Origin: JAAXHH01 sp965248395
GTDB taxonomy: Bacteria; JAAXHH01
Direction: 5' to 3'
Assembly (NCBI GenBank): GCA_965248395.1
Contig: OZ252103.1
Location: 3,224,001-3,288,000 of the forward strand
DNA length: 64,000 nucleotides
Shown: piece by piece, positions 50,731 through 58,355 of the stretch
Position numbering within the stretch: position 1 is the stretch's first letter
Layout of the letters: each line of letters begins with the position of its first letter
Program-made: the position numbers and the translations under genes
The notes under the pieces: generated by a model
The model's input: the letters and a program-made list of their open reading frames with translations, nothing else
Told to the model about the DNA's origin: nothing
Databases searched by the model: none

Positions 50731-53004
50731 ATGCAGTCACGGGGTGAAGTCAACCGGTCGTTGCGGTCGTTCATCACCGTGAGCGGTCTGGGGGGCGCCT
50801 GGGGCCAGATGCTGGGCTTGAATACGGCCGTGTTCGCAGGATTCGTGCTCTCCCTGGGCGCGGACGCCTCGGACATCGCCTTCTATTCCGCGATCGCGGC
50901 GATCCTCGCACCCGTCCAGATCATCTCCTCCCTCTTCAGCAAATCCATCGAGAACAAGAAGAACTGGGTCATATGGAACCGGATCTTCGAAGTCGTATTT
51001 CGGGGACTCCTGATCACCATCCCCTTTCTCTTCGTCGAATCGCTGCACCAGCGGATGCTGCTCATTTTCCTGGTCGCCGGACTGACCGCGGGATACATCT
51101 ATACGCCATTCTACTCGAGTTGGGTCGCCGGTACGGTACCGGAGAACTTCAGGGCCCGTTTCACGAGCCGGCAAACCATCGTCCGCAGCCTCGTGGGTAT
51201 GGTGGTGGGCGTGCTGACCGGGCGTTTTTTGGACTGGTTCCCGGATGAAGAAAAGTTGATGGCCTTTGTGGTGGTTTTTGTCGTCGGTACCCTCTGCGGT
51301 GTCGCTGGTCCTTTGTTTCTCAAACGCACGAACTACCCGGTCCAAACCGACGAGACCGAGAACCACAATCCCTTACGCCATCTCCTGCAGCCCTTCCGCG
51401 ACCGGAACTTCCGGCAGCTGGTCCTGTTCTTCTCATCCTGGCAATTCGCCCTGGGTCTGTCGGGCCCGCTCTTCAGCGTGTTCATGCTCGACCGGCTGGG
51501 ATTCGGCTATACCGCCATCTCCCTGCTGAGCGCCCTGGGGACCCTGTCCACCATGGCGGGATACCGCGCCTGGAGCGTGCTGATCGATCGCTTCGGCAGC
51601 AAGCCGGTCCTCCAGATCCTCATCATACCGGGCGCGTTGACCGCCTTCCTCTGGGGAGTGTGCCAGCCGGGTTCACACGTAATGGTCGCCAGCGCCATGT
51701 TCCTCTCCGGCCTGATCATGGGCGGCATCAACCTGGCCGTCACGCCACTGCAGTACGCGCTGCTTCCGAAAGAGAACCAGGACGAACGCGTAGCCTACCT
51801 TGCTTCGTGGTCCACGACGATAAACCTGCTCTACTCCGTTGGACCCCTCATCGGCGGCATCCTGGTGGCGTCGCTGGTCGGCGTACGCTTCACCGTGGGC
51901 GGATTCCTGATCCAGGACATCAATATCATCTTCTTCCTGAGCGGAATTATGCGTTTCGTGCCGCTTTTCCTGTTGCGGCCGGTGCGCGATGCCCGCTCCA
52001 TTTCGTCCCATCAGCTCCTTTCGAACATGTTCAGGGGGAACCTGCTGAGCTACACCTTCAACTACATCGTGTTCAACGTGGCCACGGCCGAGGACCGCCG
52101 GGCCCGTGCGGCCTTCAGGCTCGGCCGTTCGCGCAACCCAATGGCCATAGACCACCTCGTTCGGGCCCTGTCCGACGCCAGTTCCAAGGTGCGCCGCCAG
52201 GCAGCGCGGGCGCTGGGCGAAACCGGTTCGGAGACGGCGGTGGACACCCTGATCCGGGAGCTGGAAAGCCCATCATCGGATATCCGCAGCGAGGCGGCCG
52301 AGGCCCTCGGCAGGCTACAGCACGCCAAGGCGGTGGACGCCCTGGTCGAGGCCCTGGAAGACGAAGACCCCCGGGTGCGGATCAGCGCCATTTCCGGCCT
52401 GGGACAGATGGAGGGCGACGACGTGCAGGAACTCCTGTTCTGGCACTTCTCCAATAACGTCGACCGGCAGACATTTCCCACGCTGGTGGAGGCCCTGAGC
52501 CACCGCGAGGACTACCGCATCATCAAACCGACGTTCGACCGGCTCGGATCGTTTACCTCACCTGCTGTGCGGCTTCAGTTCCTCAACAATATCTGCTATA
52601 CGCTGGGCGCCGGGGACCGGTTCTACAAGCTGCTGTCCATGGAGGAGAACGTACGTTACGGGGAACTCGAAGGAATGATCAAGAAGGCGATCTCCGGTCT
52701 TACGGAATCGAAGGCCGTTCCTGAAGACGCCCGCCGGGGCGTGGAGAGCCTCTTCGCCCTTTTTACCCAGGCTTACGAGCACAACGACGTGCCGGCCATG
52801 ATGGAACAGGCCCGGCTGCTGGCGGCGTTGATCCGCGACAGCCATCCCGTCGTCGAACAGAGCCCGGTTGACACTCTTTCGGTGTACCTCATCATCATGA
52901 CCATGAACCACTTCATTGCCAGTGACGCCCACCACGACCTGCCCGCGGCCCAGGAGATCTTCCTGGTGGTGTGCATGGACAGGATCGCCGACCTGGTGAA
53001 GTGA
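50731..53004 (+). CDS. MFS transporter fused to a HEAT-repeat domain
   Basis: The 757-residue protein. Residues about 15-430 are a major-facilitator fold with roughly twelve helices, including FRARFTSRQTIVRSLVGMVVGVLTG (loop motif region) and LLSALGTLSTMAGYRAWSVL. Residues about 450-590 carry four PBS-lyase-type HEAT repeats (IDHLVRALSDASSKVRRQAARALGETGS, VDALVEALEDEDPRVRISAISGLGQM). About 165 more helical residues follow. The HEAT part should be cytoplasmic and mediate protein contacts. Transported substrate unknown. GGAGTGATC precedes the ATG. Confidence 0.88.
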   Translation: MQSRGEVNRSLRSFITVSGLGGAWGQMLGLNTAVFAGFVLSLGADASDIAFYSAIAAILAPVQIISSLFSKSIENKKNWVIWNRIFEVVFRGLLITIPFLFVESLHQRMLLIFLVAGLTAGYIYTPFYSSWVAGTVPENFRARFTSRQTIVRSLVGMVVGVLTGRFLDWFPDEEKLMAFVVVFVVGTLCGVAGPLFLKRTNYPVQTDETENHNPLRHLLQPFRDRNFRQLVLFFSSWQFALGLSGPLFSVFMLDRLGFGYTAISLLSALGTLSTMAGYRAWSVLIDRFGSKPVLQILIIPGALTAFLWGVCQPGSHVMVASAMFLSGLIMGGINLAVTPLQYALLPKENQDERVAYLASWSTTINLLYSVGPLIGGILVASLVGVRFTVGGFLIQDINIIFFLSGIMRFVPLFLLRPVRDARSISSHQLLSNMFRGNLLSYTFNYIVFNVATAEDRRARAAFRLGRSRNPMAIDHLVRALSDASSKVRRQAARALGETGSETAVDTLIRELESPSSDIRSEAAEALGRLQHAKAVDALVEALEDEDPRVRISAISGLGQMEGDDVQELLFWHFSNNVDRQTFPTLVEALSHREDYRIIKPTFDRLGSFTSPAVRLQFLNNICYTLGAGDRFYKLLSMEENVRYGELEGMIKKAISGLTESKAVPEDARRGVESLFALFTQAYEHNDVPAMMEQARLLAALIRDSHPVVEQSPVDTLSVYLIIMTMNHFIASDAHHDLPAAQEIFLVVCMDRIADLVK

Positions 53005-53068
53005 TCTGGCTGGCCGCTTGCCGACTAATTGACTTCGTTAAACTATTCGAAAGTGAAAGAAGCCGAAC

Positions 53069-54205
53069 ATGAACGCACGCCACGAACAGTTTCACCTGGC
53101 CATCGCCGGGGCCTGCGGACGGGGTCTCGGTTTCCGCAACGCCTGCGACGCCTTGCCGCGGGTCCGCGTCCACGCCGTGTGTGACGTCGACGCCGAAGCC
53201 CTGCCCGCGAACGCTGAATTGCTGGGCGCGTCGGAACAATACACCGATTACGGGGCCATGCTGGAGAAGTCCGACCTGGACGGGGTGATCATCGCCACGC
53301 CCATGCCCCTCCACGCGCCCCAGGCCATTGCCGCGCTTAACCGGGGACTGCACGTATTCAGCGAGGTGCCGGCGGCCGTGTCTGTCGAGGAATGCAGGGG
53401 AATCGTCCAGGCCGCCCGAAAATCCGGCGGCGTGTACATGATGGCCGAAAACTATACCTACATCCGGGAGAACGTACTGGTGAAAGCGCTCGTGAAGGCG
53501 GGGCATTTCGGATCGCCCTACTATGCCGAGGGAGAATACATCCACGAGCTCAAGGGCTACGACGAGCATCGGCTCGCGGCCCGGGGCCTGCCTCCGGAGC
53601 AGGTCTGGCGGCGCCACTGGCAGTCCGGCATCGACGGCATCACCTACGGCACCCACAGCCTGGGACCCATCCTGCAGTGGATGGACGACCGGGTCGCCCA
53701 CGTCACCTGCCACGGCAGCGGCCACCACTACGTCGACGCGGAAGGCAGACCCTACGCCCAGGACACCAGCGTCATGCTCTGCAAGATGGCGAGGGGCGGA
53801 CTGGCCAAGATCCGGATGGACCTTACCTCCGACCGGCCCCACGCGCTGACCAACTACCAGCTTCAGGGCACCGATGCCTGCTACGAATCGGCCCGCGGTC
53901 CAGGGCAGCTCAACCGGATCTGGCTTCGGTCCCGCTGCGAGGATGAAAATACGTGGATGGACCTTCACGAGTTGGAGGATGAGTTCCTGCCTGACTGGAT
54001 GAAGGCAACGGCCGCGCAGGGCGCGGGACACGGCGGGAGCGACTACCACGAACTCGTGGAATTCATCGACGCCGTGGAGGGCCAACTCAAGCTGTCCATC
54101 GGGCTCCACGAGGCCATGGACATGACCCTGCCCGGCCTGGTCAGCCAGCAGTCCATCGCCGAGAACGGCCGGTCCCTTCCCGTTCCGGATTCCAGGGAAT
54201 GGTAG
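53069..54205 (+). CDS. Gfo/Idh/MocA-family oxidoreductase
   Basis: The 378-residue protein has the dinucleotide fold HLAIAGACGRGLGFRNACD, the GVIIATPMPLHAPQAIAALNRGLHVFSEVPAAV segment (Glu-Val-Pro replaces the usual EKP, so the catalytic Lys is not at its standard place) and GGSDYHELVEFIDAVEG near the end. The altered EKP motif may mean changed catalysis or specificity. It is upstream of two DSD1-like genes on the same strand, but a 234-bp repeat-containing gap intervenes. Confidence 0.88.
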   Translation: MNARHEQFHLAIAGACGRGLGFRNACDALPRVRVHAVCDVDAEALPANAELLGASEQYTDYGAMLEKSDLDGVIIATPMPLHAPQAIAALNRGLHVFSEVPAAVSVEECRGIVQAARKSGGVYMMAENYTYIRENVLVKALVKAGHFGSPYYAEGEYIHELKGYDEHRLAARGLPPEQVWRRHWQSGIDGITYGTHSLGPILQWMDDRVAHVTCHGSGHHYVDAEGRPYAQDTSVMLCKMARGGLAKIRMDLTSDRPHALTNYQLQGTDACYESARGPGQLNRIWLRSRCEDENTWMDLHELEDEFLPDWMKATAAQGAGHGGSDYHELVEFIDAVEGQLKLSIGLHEAMDMTLPGLVSQQSIAENGRSLPVPDSREW

Positions 54206-54298
54206 GCAGAAACCCGGGCGCCTGGAAGACGGTTCACACCGGGTACGGGGGTTAGAATCTCCTGTACTGTTCCGGCTTTCCAGGCTATACTTTGAGCA

Positions 54299-54412
54299 TC
54301 CCAAACTTAAGCTGGATATGCGTTTTGCGTTTTATACTAAAGCTGGATTCGTGCTGAGGTTTCCAAACTAAAGATGGATTCTCGGCGAGCATTCCAAACG
54401 TGAAGTGTCATC
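54299..54412. repeat. Degenerate ~30-bp tandem repeats (about four copies)
   Basis: Units with CCAAAC and/or AAGCTGGAT or AAGATGGAT occur near 54301, 54333, 54363 and 54393 (the second lacks CCAAAC and the last is truncated). They sit between a Gfo/Idh gene and the first DSD1-like gene. Spacing is 30-32 bp. Confidence 0.65.
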
Positions 54413-54439
54413 TGCCGCAACCACCGAGGAGCACTACCC

Positions 54440-55528
54440 ATGGCCCGCCCCGGCAGCCCGATCGAAGACATCGACACTCCGGCCCTGGTGATCGACCTGG
54501 ACCTGATGGAGGGCAATATCGCCCGCATGGCCGAATTCTTCGCCGACAAGGACGCCCATCTGCGGCCCCACACGAAGACCCACAAGACGCCGGTCCTGGC
54601 CCACCGGCAGATCGAGGCCGGGGGCCAGGGCGTCACCTGCGCCAAGCTGGGGGAAGCCGAGGTCATGGCCGCGGCCGGCATCCGGGACATCCTCGTCGCC
54701 AACCAGGTCGTGGGGCGCGTGAAGATCAACCGCCTGGTCGCCCTCGCACGCCATGCGGACATCATCGTTGCCTCGGACCATGAAGACAACGTGCGGGAGA
54801 TCTCCAAAGCCGCCGTGGCCGCGGGCGCCCGGGTGAACATGATCATCGAGGTCGACGTGGGCATGGAGCGCTGCGGCGTACCGCCCGGGGAACCCGCGTG
54901 GAAGCTCGCGCAGGCGATCGACCGCTACCCCGGCGTCATCTTCCGCGGGGTGATGGGCTACGAGGGCCACATCATTGGAAACCCCGACGACGAGGCCCGG
55001 TACGCCGGATGCCGGGTTTCCATGACGATGCTGACCGAGACGGCGGACTATATCCGGGAAAGGGGCCTGCCCGTGGATCTCGTCAGCGGCGGCGGTACGG
55101 GCACCTACAAGGTCACCGGGACCTTCCCGGGGGTGAACGAGGTGCAGGCGGGGTCTTACATCCTGATGGACGGCACCTATCAGCAACGCATCCCTGAATT
55201 CGATTGTGCGCTCACCATCTACGCCACCGTAGTAAGCCGCCCCGGCGACGAACTCGCCATCGGCGATGCGGGCTTGAAGACCATGACGAACGACATGGGG
55301 CTGCAGACCGTCCGCGGCGTGGAAGGCGCGTCCGTCCTTCGCCAGTCCGAGGAACACGTCAAGATCGAACTCCCCGGCACTTCCTGTACCCTGAGGCCGG
55401 GCGACAAGATCCACATCGTACCGAGCCACTGCTGCACGACGATCAACCTTCACGACCGCTTCTACGGCGTGCGGAATGGTACGGTCGAGACCGTGTGGGA
55501 TATCGCGGCCCGCGGAAAATTGCAGTAG
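54440..55528 (+). CDS. DSD1-family PLP enzyme (D-serine dehydratase/D-threonine aldolase type), copy 1
   Basis: The 362-residue fold-type III PLP enzyme has IEDIDTPALVIDLDLMEGN, LRPHTKTHKTPVLAHRQ with the PLP lysine, GAKLGEAEV-like VTCAKLGEAEVMAAAG, and the C-terminal zinc pair H-x-C in IVPSHCCTTINLHD. This zinc arrangement distinguishes D-threonine aldolase/DSD1 enzymes from alanine racemase. It probably acts on a D-hydroxy amino acid. GAGGAGCACTACCC precedes the ATG. The paralogue follows by 36 bp. Confidence 0.9.
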   Translation: MARPGSPIEDIDTPALVIDLDLMEGNIARMAEFFADKDAHLRPHTKTHKTPVLAHRQIEAGGQGVTCAKLGEAEVMAAAGIRDILVANQVVGRVKINRLVALARHADIIVASDHEDNVREISKAAVAAGARVNMIIEVDVGMERCGVPPGEPAWKLAQAIDRYPGVIFRGVMGYEGHIIGNPDDEARYAGCRVSMTMLTETADYIRERGLPVDLVSGGGTGTYKVTGTFPGVNEVQAGSYILMDGTYQQRIPEFDCALTIYATVVSRPGDELAIGDAGLKTMTNDMGLQTVRGVEGASVLRQSEEHVKIELPGTSCTLRPGDKIHIVPSHCCTTINLHDRFYGVRNGTVETVWDIAARGKLQ

Positions 55529-55564
55529 GAAAATCAGCGTAAACTACGGTAAGGAGTACGACCC

Positions 55565-56665
55565 ATGGATCCCCGATACCTCGTCGCCAACGTCGATGAA
55601 ATCCCCAGCCCATCCATGCTGGTTTACCGGGAACGGCTAAAGGAGAACATCGACCGGACGGTGGCGATCGCGGGCGGTCCCGAGCGCCTGCGTCCCCACG
55701 TGAAGACCCACAAGATGGTTCCTGTGATCGAGATGCAGCGTAAAGTGGGGATCGACAAGTTCAAGTGCGCCACGCTGTTCGAGGCCAGGATGCTGGCGGA
55801 ACTGGGCGTGGACGATGTCTTCATCGCCTACCAGATGATCGGTCCCAACATCGGCCGGCTGGTCGAACTTGCCGGGCGCTTTCCCGGAACGACCTTTCGA
55901 ACCATGGTGGACGATCCCGGTGCGGCCGAGGCACTTTCATCGGCCGCCGCGGGAGCCGGAGTGAACATCGACGTCCTGGTGGATCTCGACGTGGGACTGC
56001 ATCGCACCGGGATCGCACCTGGTTCGGATGCGCTGGAACTCTACGCGCTCCTGGACCGTCTGCCCGGCTTAACCCCCGGAGGCCTTCATGGCTACGACGG
56101 CCACAATCACCAGGAAGACATCGAAGAGCGCAAGAAGGCCTGCGGGGCCGCGCTCGACATGGTGCGTGCGTTCCAGGCGCAACTGGAATCCCGTGGCCTT
56201 CCGGTTCCGCGGCGCGTCATGGGGGGATCGATTTCCTTCCCCTGCTACGCCCCTTCCATAGATGTGGAACCTTCGCCGGGCACCTCTGTTTTCTGGGACT
56301 GGGGGTACAGCCAGCACTTCCCCGATCTGCCCTTTGAAGCCGCGGCCCTGTTGCTCAGCCGAGTCATCAGCATACCCACCTCCACGCGAGTGACCCTCGA
56401 CCTGGGCAACAAGGCCATCGCCTCGGATCCCGCCGGGCAGCGGGGCGTCGCCTGGAACCTTCCCGGGGCGGAACCCGGTCTGCATAACGAGGAGCACTGG
56501 GTCATGGATTGCCCTGACTCCTCCGAACTGGCGGTCGGTCATCCCATCTACGTCTTCCCCACCCACGTCTGCCCCTGCACCGCCCTCCACCGGCAGGTGT
56601 ACGTGATCGACGGCGACGGCCACTGCCGCGAACAGTGGACGGTCGACGCGCGCGACCGCGAATAG
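55565..56665 (+). CDS. DSD1-family PLP enzyme, copy 2
   Basis: The 366-residue paralogue of the preceding gene has ISSPSMLVY-like ENPSPSMLVYRERLKEN region, LRPHVKTHKMVPVIEMQ (PLP lysine), FKCATLFEARMLAELGVDDVF, and the zinc pair in VFPTHVCPCTALHRQVY. It differs from copy 1 over most of its length, so the duplication is old. AAGGAGTACGACCC precedes the ATG. Tandem placement suggests two related D-hydroxy-amino-acid or hydroxy-aspartate activities in one operon. Confidence 0.9.
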   Translation: MDPRYLVANVDEIPSPSMLVYRERLKENIDRTVAIAGGPERLRPHVKTHKMVPVIEMQRKVGIDKFKCATLFEARMLAELGVDDVFIAYQMIGPNIGRLVELAGRFPGTTFRTMVDDPGAAEALSSAAAGAGVNIDVLVDLDVGLHRTGIAPGSDALELYALLDRLPGLTPGGLHGYDGHNHQEDIEERKKACGAALDMVRAFQAQLESRGLPVPRRVMGGSISFPCYAPSIDVEPSPGTSVFWDWGYSQHFPDLPFEAAALLLSRVISIPTSTRVTLDLGNKAIASDPAGQRGVAWNLPGAEPGLHNEEHWVMDCPDSSELAVGHPIYVFPTHVCPCTALHRQVYVIDGDGHCREQWTVDARDRE

Positions 56666-56749
56666 CGACGCGGATTCCACACACGTACGGCACCCGGCAA
56701 CCCGCGCGACCGCGAAGCAGCACGGACTCCTCACACACTCGGCACGCTC
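56650..56749. repeat. Imperfect ~46-bp direct repeat, period 54 bp, covering a stop codon
   Basis: The segment GCGCGACCGCGAA onward, which holds the last codons and TAG of the second DSD1-like gene, recurs from 56704 with several substitutions; in the copy the stop is lost (AAGCAG). Confidence 0.75.
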
Positions 56750-56787
56750 ACGACCGCCAACAGTGGTCCGGCGCCCCTCCTTATTAG

Positions 56788-56805
56788 TGTGACAATCGTG
56801 TTACA
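56788..56805. promoter_or_regulatory. Candidate operator upstream of the enoyl-CoA hydratase promoter
   Basis: TGTGACA and TGTTACA half-sites separated by four bases form an 18-bp palindrome with 14 matching positions. It lies 16 bp before the -35 box, a position suited to an activator. Confidence 0.45.
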
Positions 56806-56821
56806 TTTTTGAACTTTGCTA

Positions 56822-56850
56822 TTGACGAAGTGACGTAAATACATTATCTT
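56822..56850 (+). promoter_or_regulatory. Promoter of the enoyl-CoA hydratase gene
   Basis: TTGACG (56822-56827), a 17-bp spacer, TATCTT (56845-56850), about 95 bp before the start codon in a locally AT-rich segment. Confidence 0.6.
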
Positions 56851-56944
56851 AAACCGTTCGTGGTTGACGCGATAGCCGGGCTGTATCCCTCGGGAACCGT
56901 CCCGGCTTAATGGTTTTTTCCAGGCACGTCGACAAGGCGCTTGC

Positions 56945-57724
56945 ATGTCGTTTGAGACGATCCTCTTTAACCAGGACCGCGGGGTGGTTACGCTTTCGAT
57001 CAACCACCCACCCTTGAACGTACTCAGCGCCCAGGTTGGAAAAGAGCTCGACGAAGCCCTTGACCGGATCAACGGCGATTCAACCGCTTCCGTGGTGGTA
57101 CTAACGGGTAGCGGCGACCGGGCCTTTGCTGCCGGAGCCGATATCCGGGAACTGCAGCGGCTGTCCGGTGCGGACGCCGAGGAAATGACCCATCGCTGGC
57201 ATCGTCTCTTCCGGCGGATCGAAAGTTTTAGACTGCCGGTCATCGCCGCGGTAAACGGAGTGGCGTTGGGAGGCGGTTGCGAACTGGCCATGGCGTGCGA
57301 TTTGAGGTACGCCTCGGAGAAAGCCCGGTTCGGCCAGCCGGAAATCAACCTTGGCCTGATCCCGGGATGGGGCGGAACGCAGCGGCTGCCGCGGCTGATA
57401 GGCCGGGGAAGGGCCCTTGAGTTGATGATGACGGGCGATATGTTCGATGCCGCGGAGGCAGAACGCCTCGGGCTCGTCAATCGTGTCACGGCACCGGAAG
57501 CCTTGATGGAGACGGTCGGGAAACTGGCCGGGCGCATGGCCGCCAAGGGCGGCGTCGCCCTCGCATCCATCAAGACCTGCGTCAACGAAGGACTGGATCA
57601 GACGCTGGACGACGCCCTGGCACTGGAGGCCCGTGAATTCGGAGCGGTAAGCTCCACAGAAGACAAGGCGGAAGGCATTTCGGCGTTTCTCGAGAAGCGT
57701 CCGGCGCAATTCCGGGGCCGTTGA
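56945..57724 (+). CDS. Enoyl-CoA hydratase
   Basis: The 259-residue crotonase-fold enzyme hydrates trans-2-enoyl-CoA. Both catalytic glutamates are present: in ALGGGCELAMACDLRYASE and in FGQPEINLGLIPGWGGTQRLPR; the oxyanion-hole region AFAAGADIREL is standard. This favours a hydratase over an isomerase, which lacks one Glu. AAGG lies 7-10 bases upstream of the ATG. It may feed fatty-acid or branched-chain degradation, connecting to the methylmalonyl-CoA pathway at 15-17 kb. Confidence 0.93.
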   Translation: MSFETILFNQDRGVVTLSINHPPLNVLSAQVGKELDEALDRINGDSTASVVVLTGSGDRAFAAGADIRELQRLSGADAEEMTHRWHRLFRRIESFRLPVIAAVNGVALGGGCELAMACDLRYASEKARFGQPEINLGLIPGWGGTQRLPRLIGRGRALELMMTGDMFDAAEAERLGLVNRVTAPEALMETVGKLAGRMAAKGGVALASIKTCVNEGLDQTLDDALALEAREFGAVSSTEDKAEGISAFLEKRPAQFRGR

Positions 57725-57801
57725 TTCGGACGAGAATACGCGGTAGGCCAACTTAATCGATAACCCTATCCACAGGTACGCGGCAGGAAAAGAGAGTAGG
57801 T

Positions 57802-58119
57802 ATGCAGATGGGACCCACCGAGGGTGAATACATTCAGGTAACTGGCGAATTCGAAAAGCGCGAAGCCATCGAATTCTGTGTTCAGGATCTTAACAGCAAG
57901 AAGATGGAATTCGGCGTCTGCGAGCAGGACGGCAAGTACTTCGTCGCCCGGGTCATCGTACCCGACGAGGAGATCGATACCCGTTCCAAGATCATCACGA
58001 TGCGCAGCGACCGGGTGGACATACACGGCAATCCTCGCGGGATCATCCGCAAGGGGATTTACAACTTCGTGGAGTGGTACGCGGACGGAGAGGTTACCGC
58101 GCAGGCCAGCGCCGTCTAA
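57802..58119 (+). CDS. Small conserved-looking protein, unknown function
   Basis: The 105-residue soluble protein (MQMGPTEGEYIQVTGEFEKREA) has predicted alternating strands (MEFGVCEQDGKYFVARVIVPDEEID, IITMRSDRVDIHGNPRGI) and a closing YNFVEWYADGEV. AGAGTAGGT precedes the ATG. It follows the hydratase by 77 bp and is followed by a clear intrinsic terminator (58283-58315), so the two genes may share a transcript. I do not recognise a family. Confidence 0.65.
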   Translation: MQMGPTEGEYIQVTGEFEKREAIEFCVQDLNSKKMEFGVCEQDGKYFVARVIVPDEEIDTRSKIITMRSDRVDIHGNPRGIIRKGIYNFVEWYADGEVTAQASAV

Positions 58120-58282
58120 GATCCGGATCGATTCACCCGCGCGGACTGTCCGTTATCAACAACCTGATCTACCGGAACCCGGGTCGCTTCGTACCTGAAA
58201 GGGTCCGTACCCGGGCCGCACCGTACCTGAACCAGTCAGCATACTGCTAAATACCAGGCTGCGCGCCTATCGCTCGACATAG

Positions 58283-58315
58283 CCATGGAAGCTAACCAGC
58301 CTTCCATGGTTTTTT
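58283..58315 (+). terminator. Rho-independent terminator
   Basis: A perfect 9-bp stem, CCATGGAAG/CTTCCATGG (58283-58291, 58301-58309), with a 9-nt loop, followed immediately by six Ts (58310-58315). It ends the hydratase/small-protein transcript 163 bp after the last stop. Confidence 0.88.
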
Positions 58316-58355
58316 GATATTAATCCATATCCCTCCAGCAAACGAAGCCGTCAGC

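Noticed and set aside
53005..53068. Terminator after the MFS-HEAT gene
   Set aside because: No stem with a U-tract was found in this gap.
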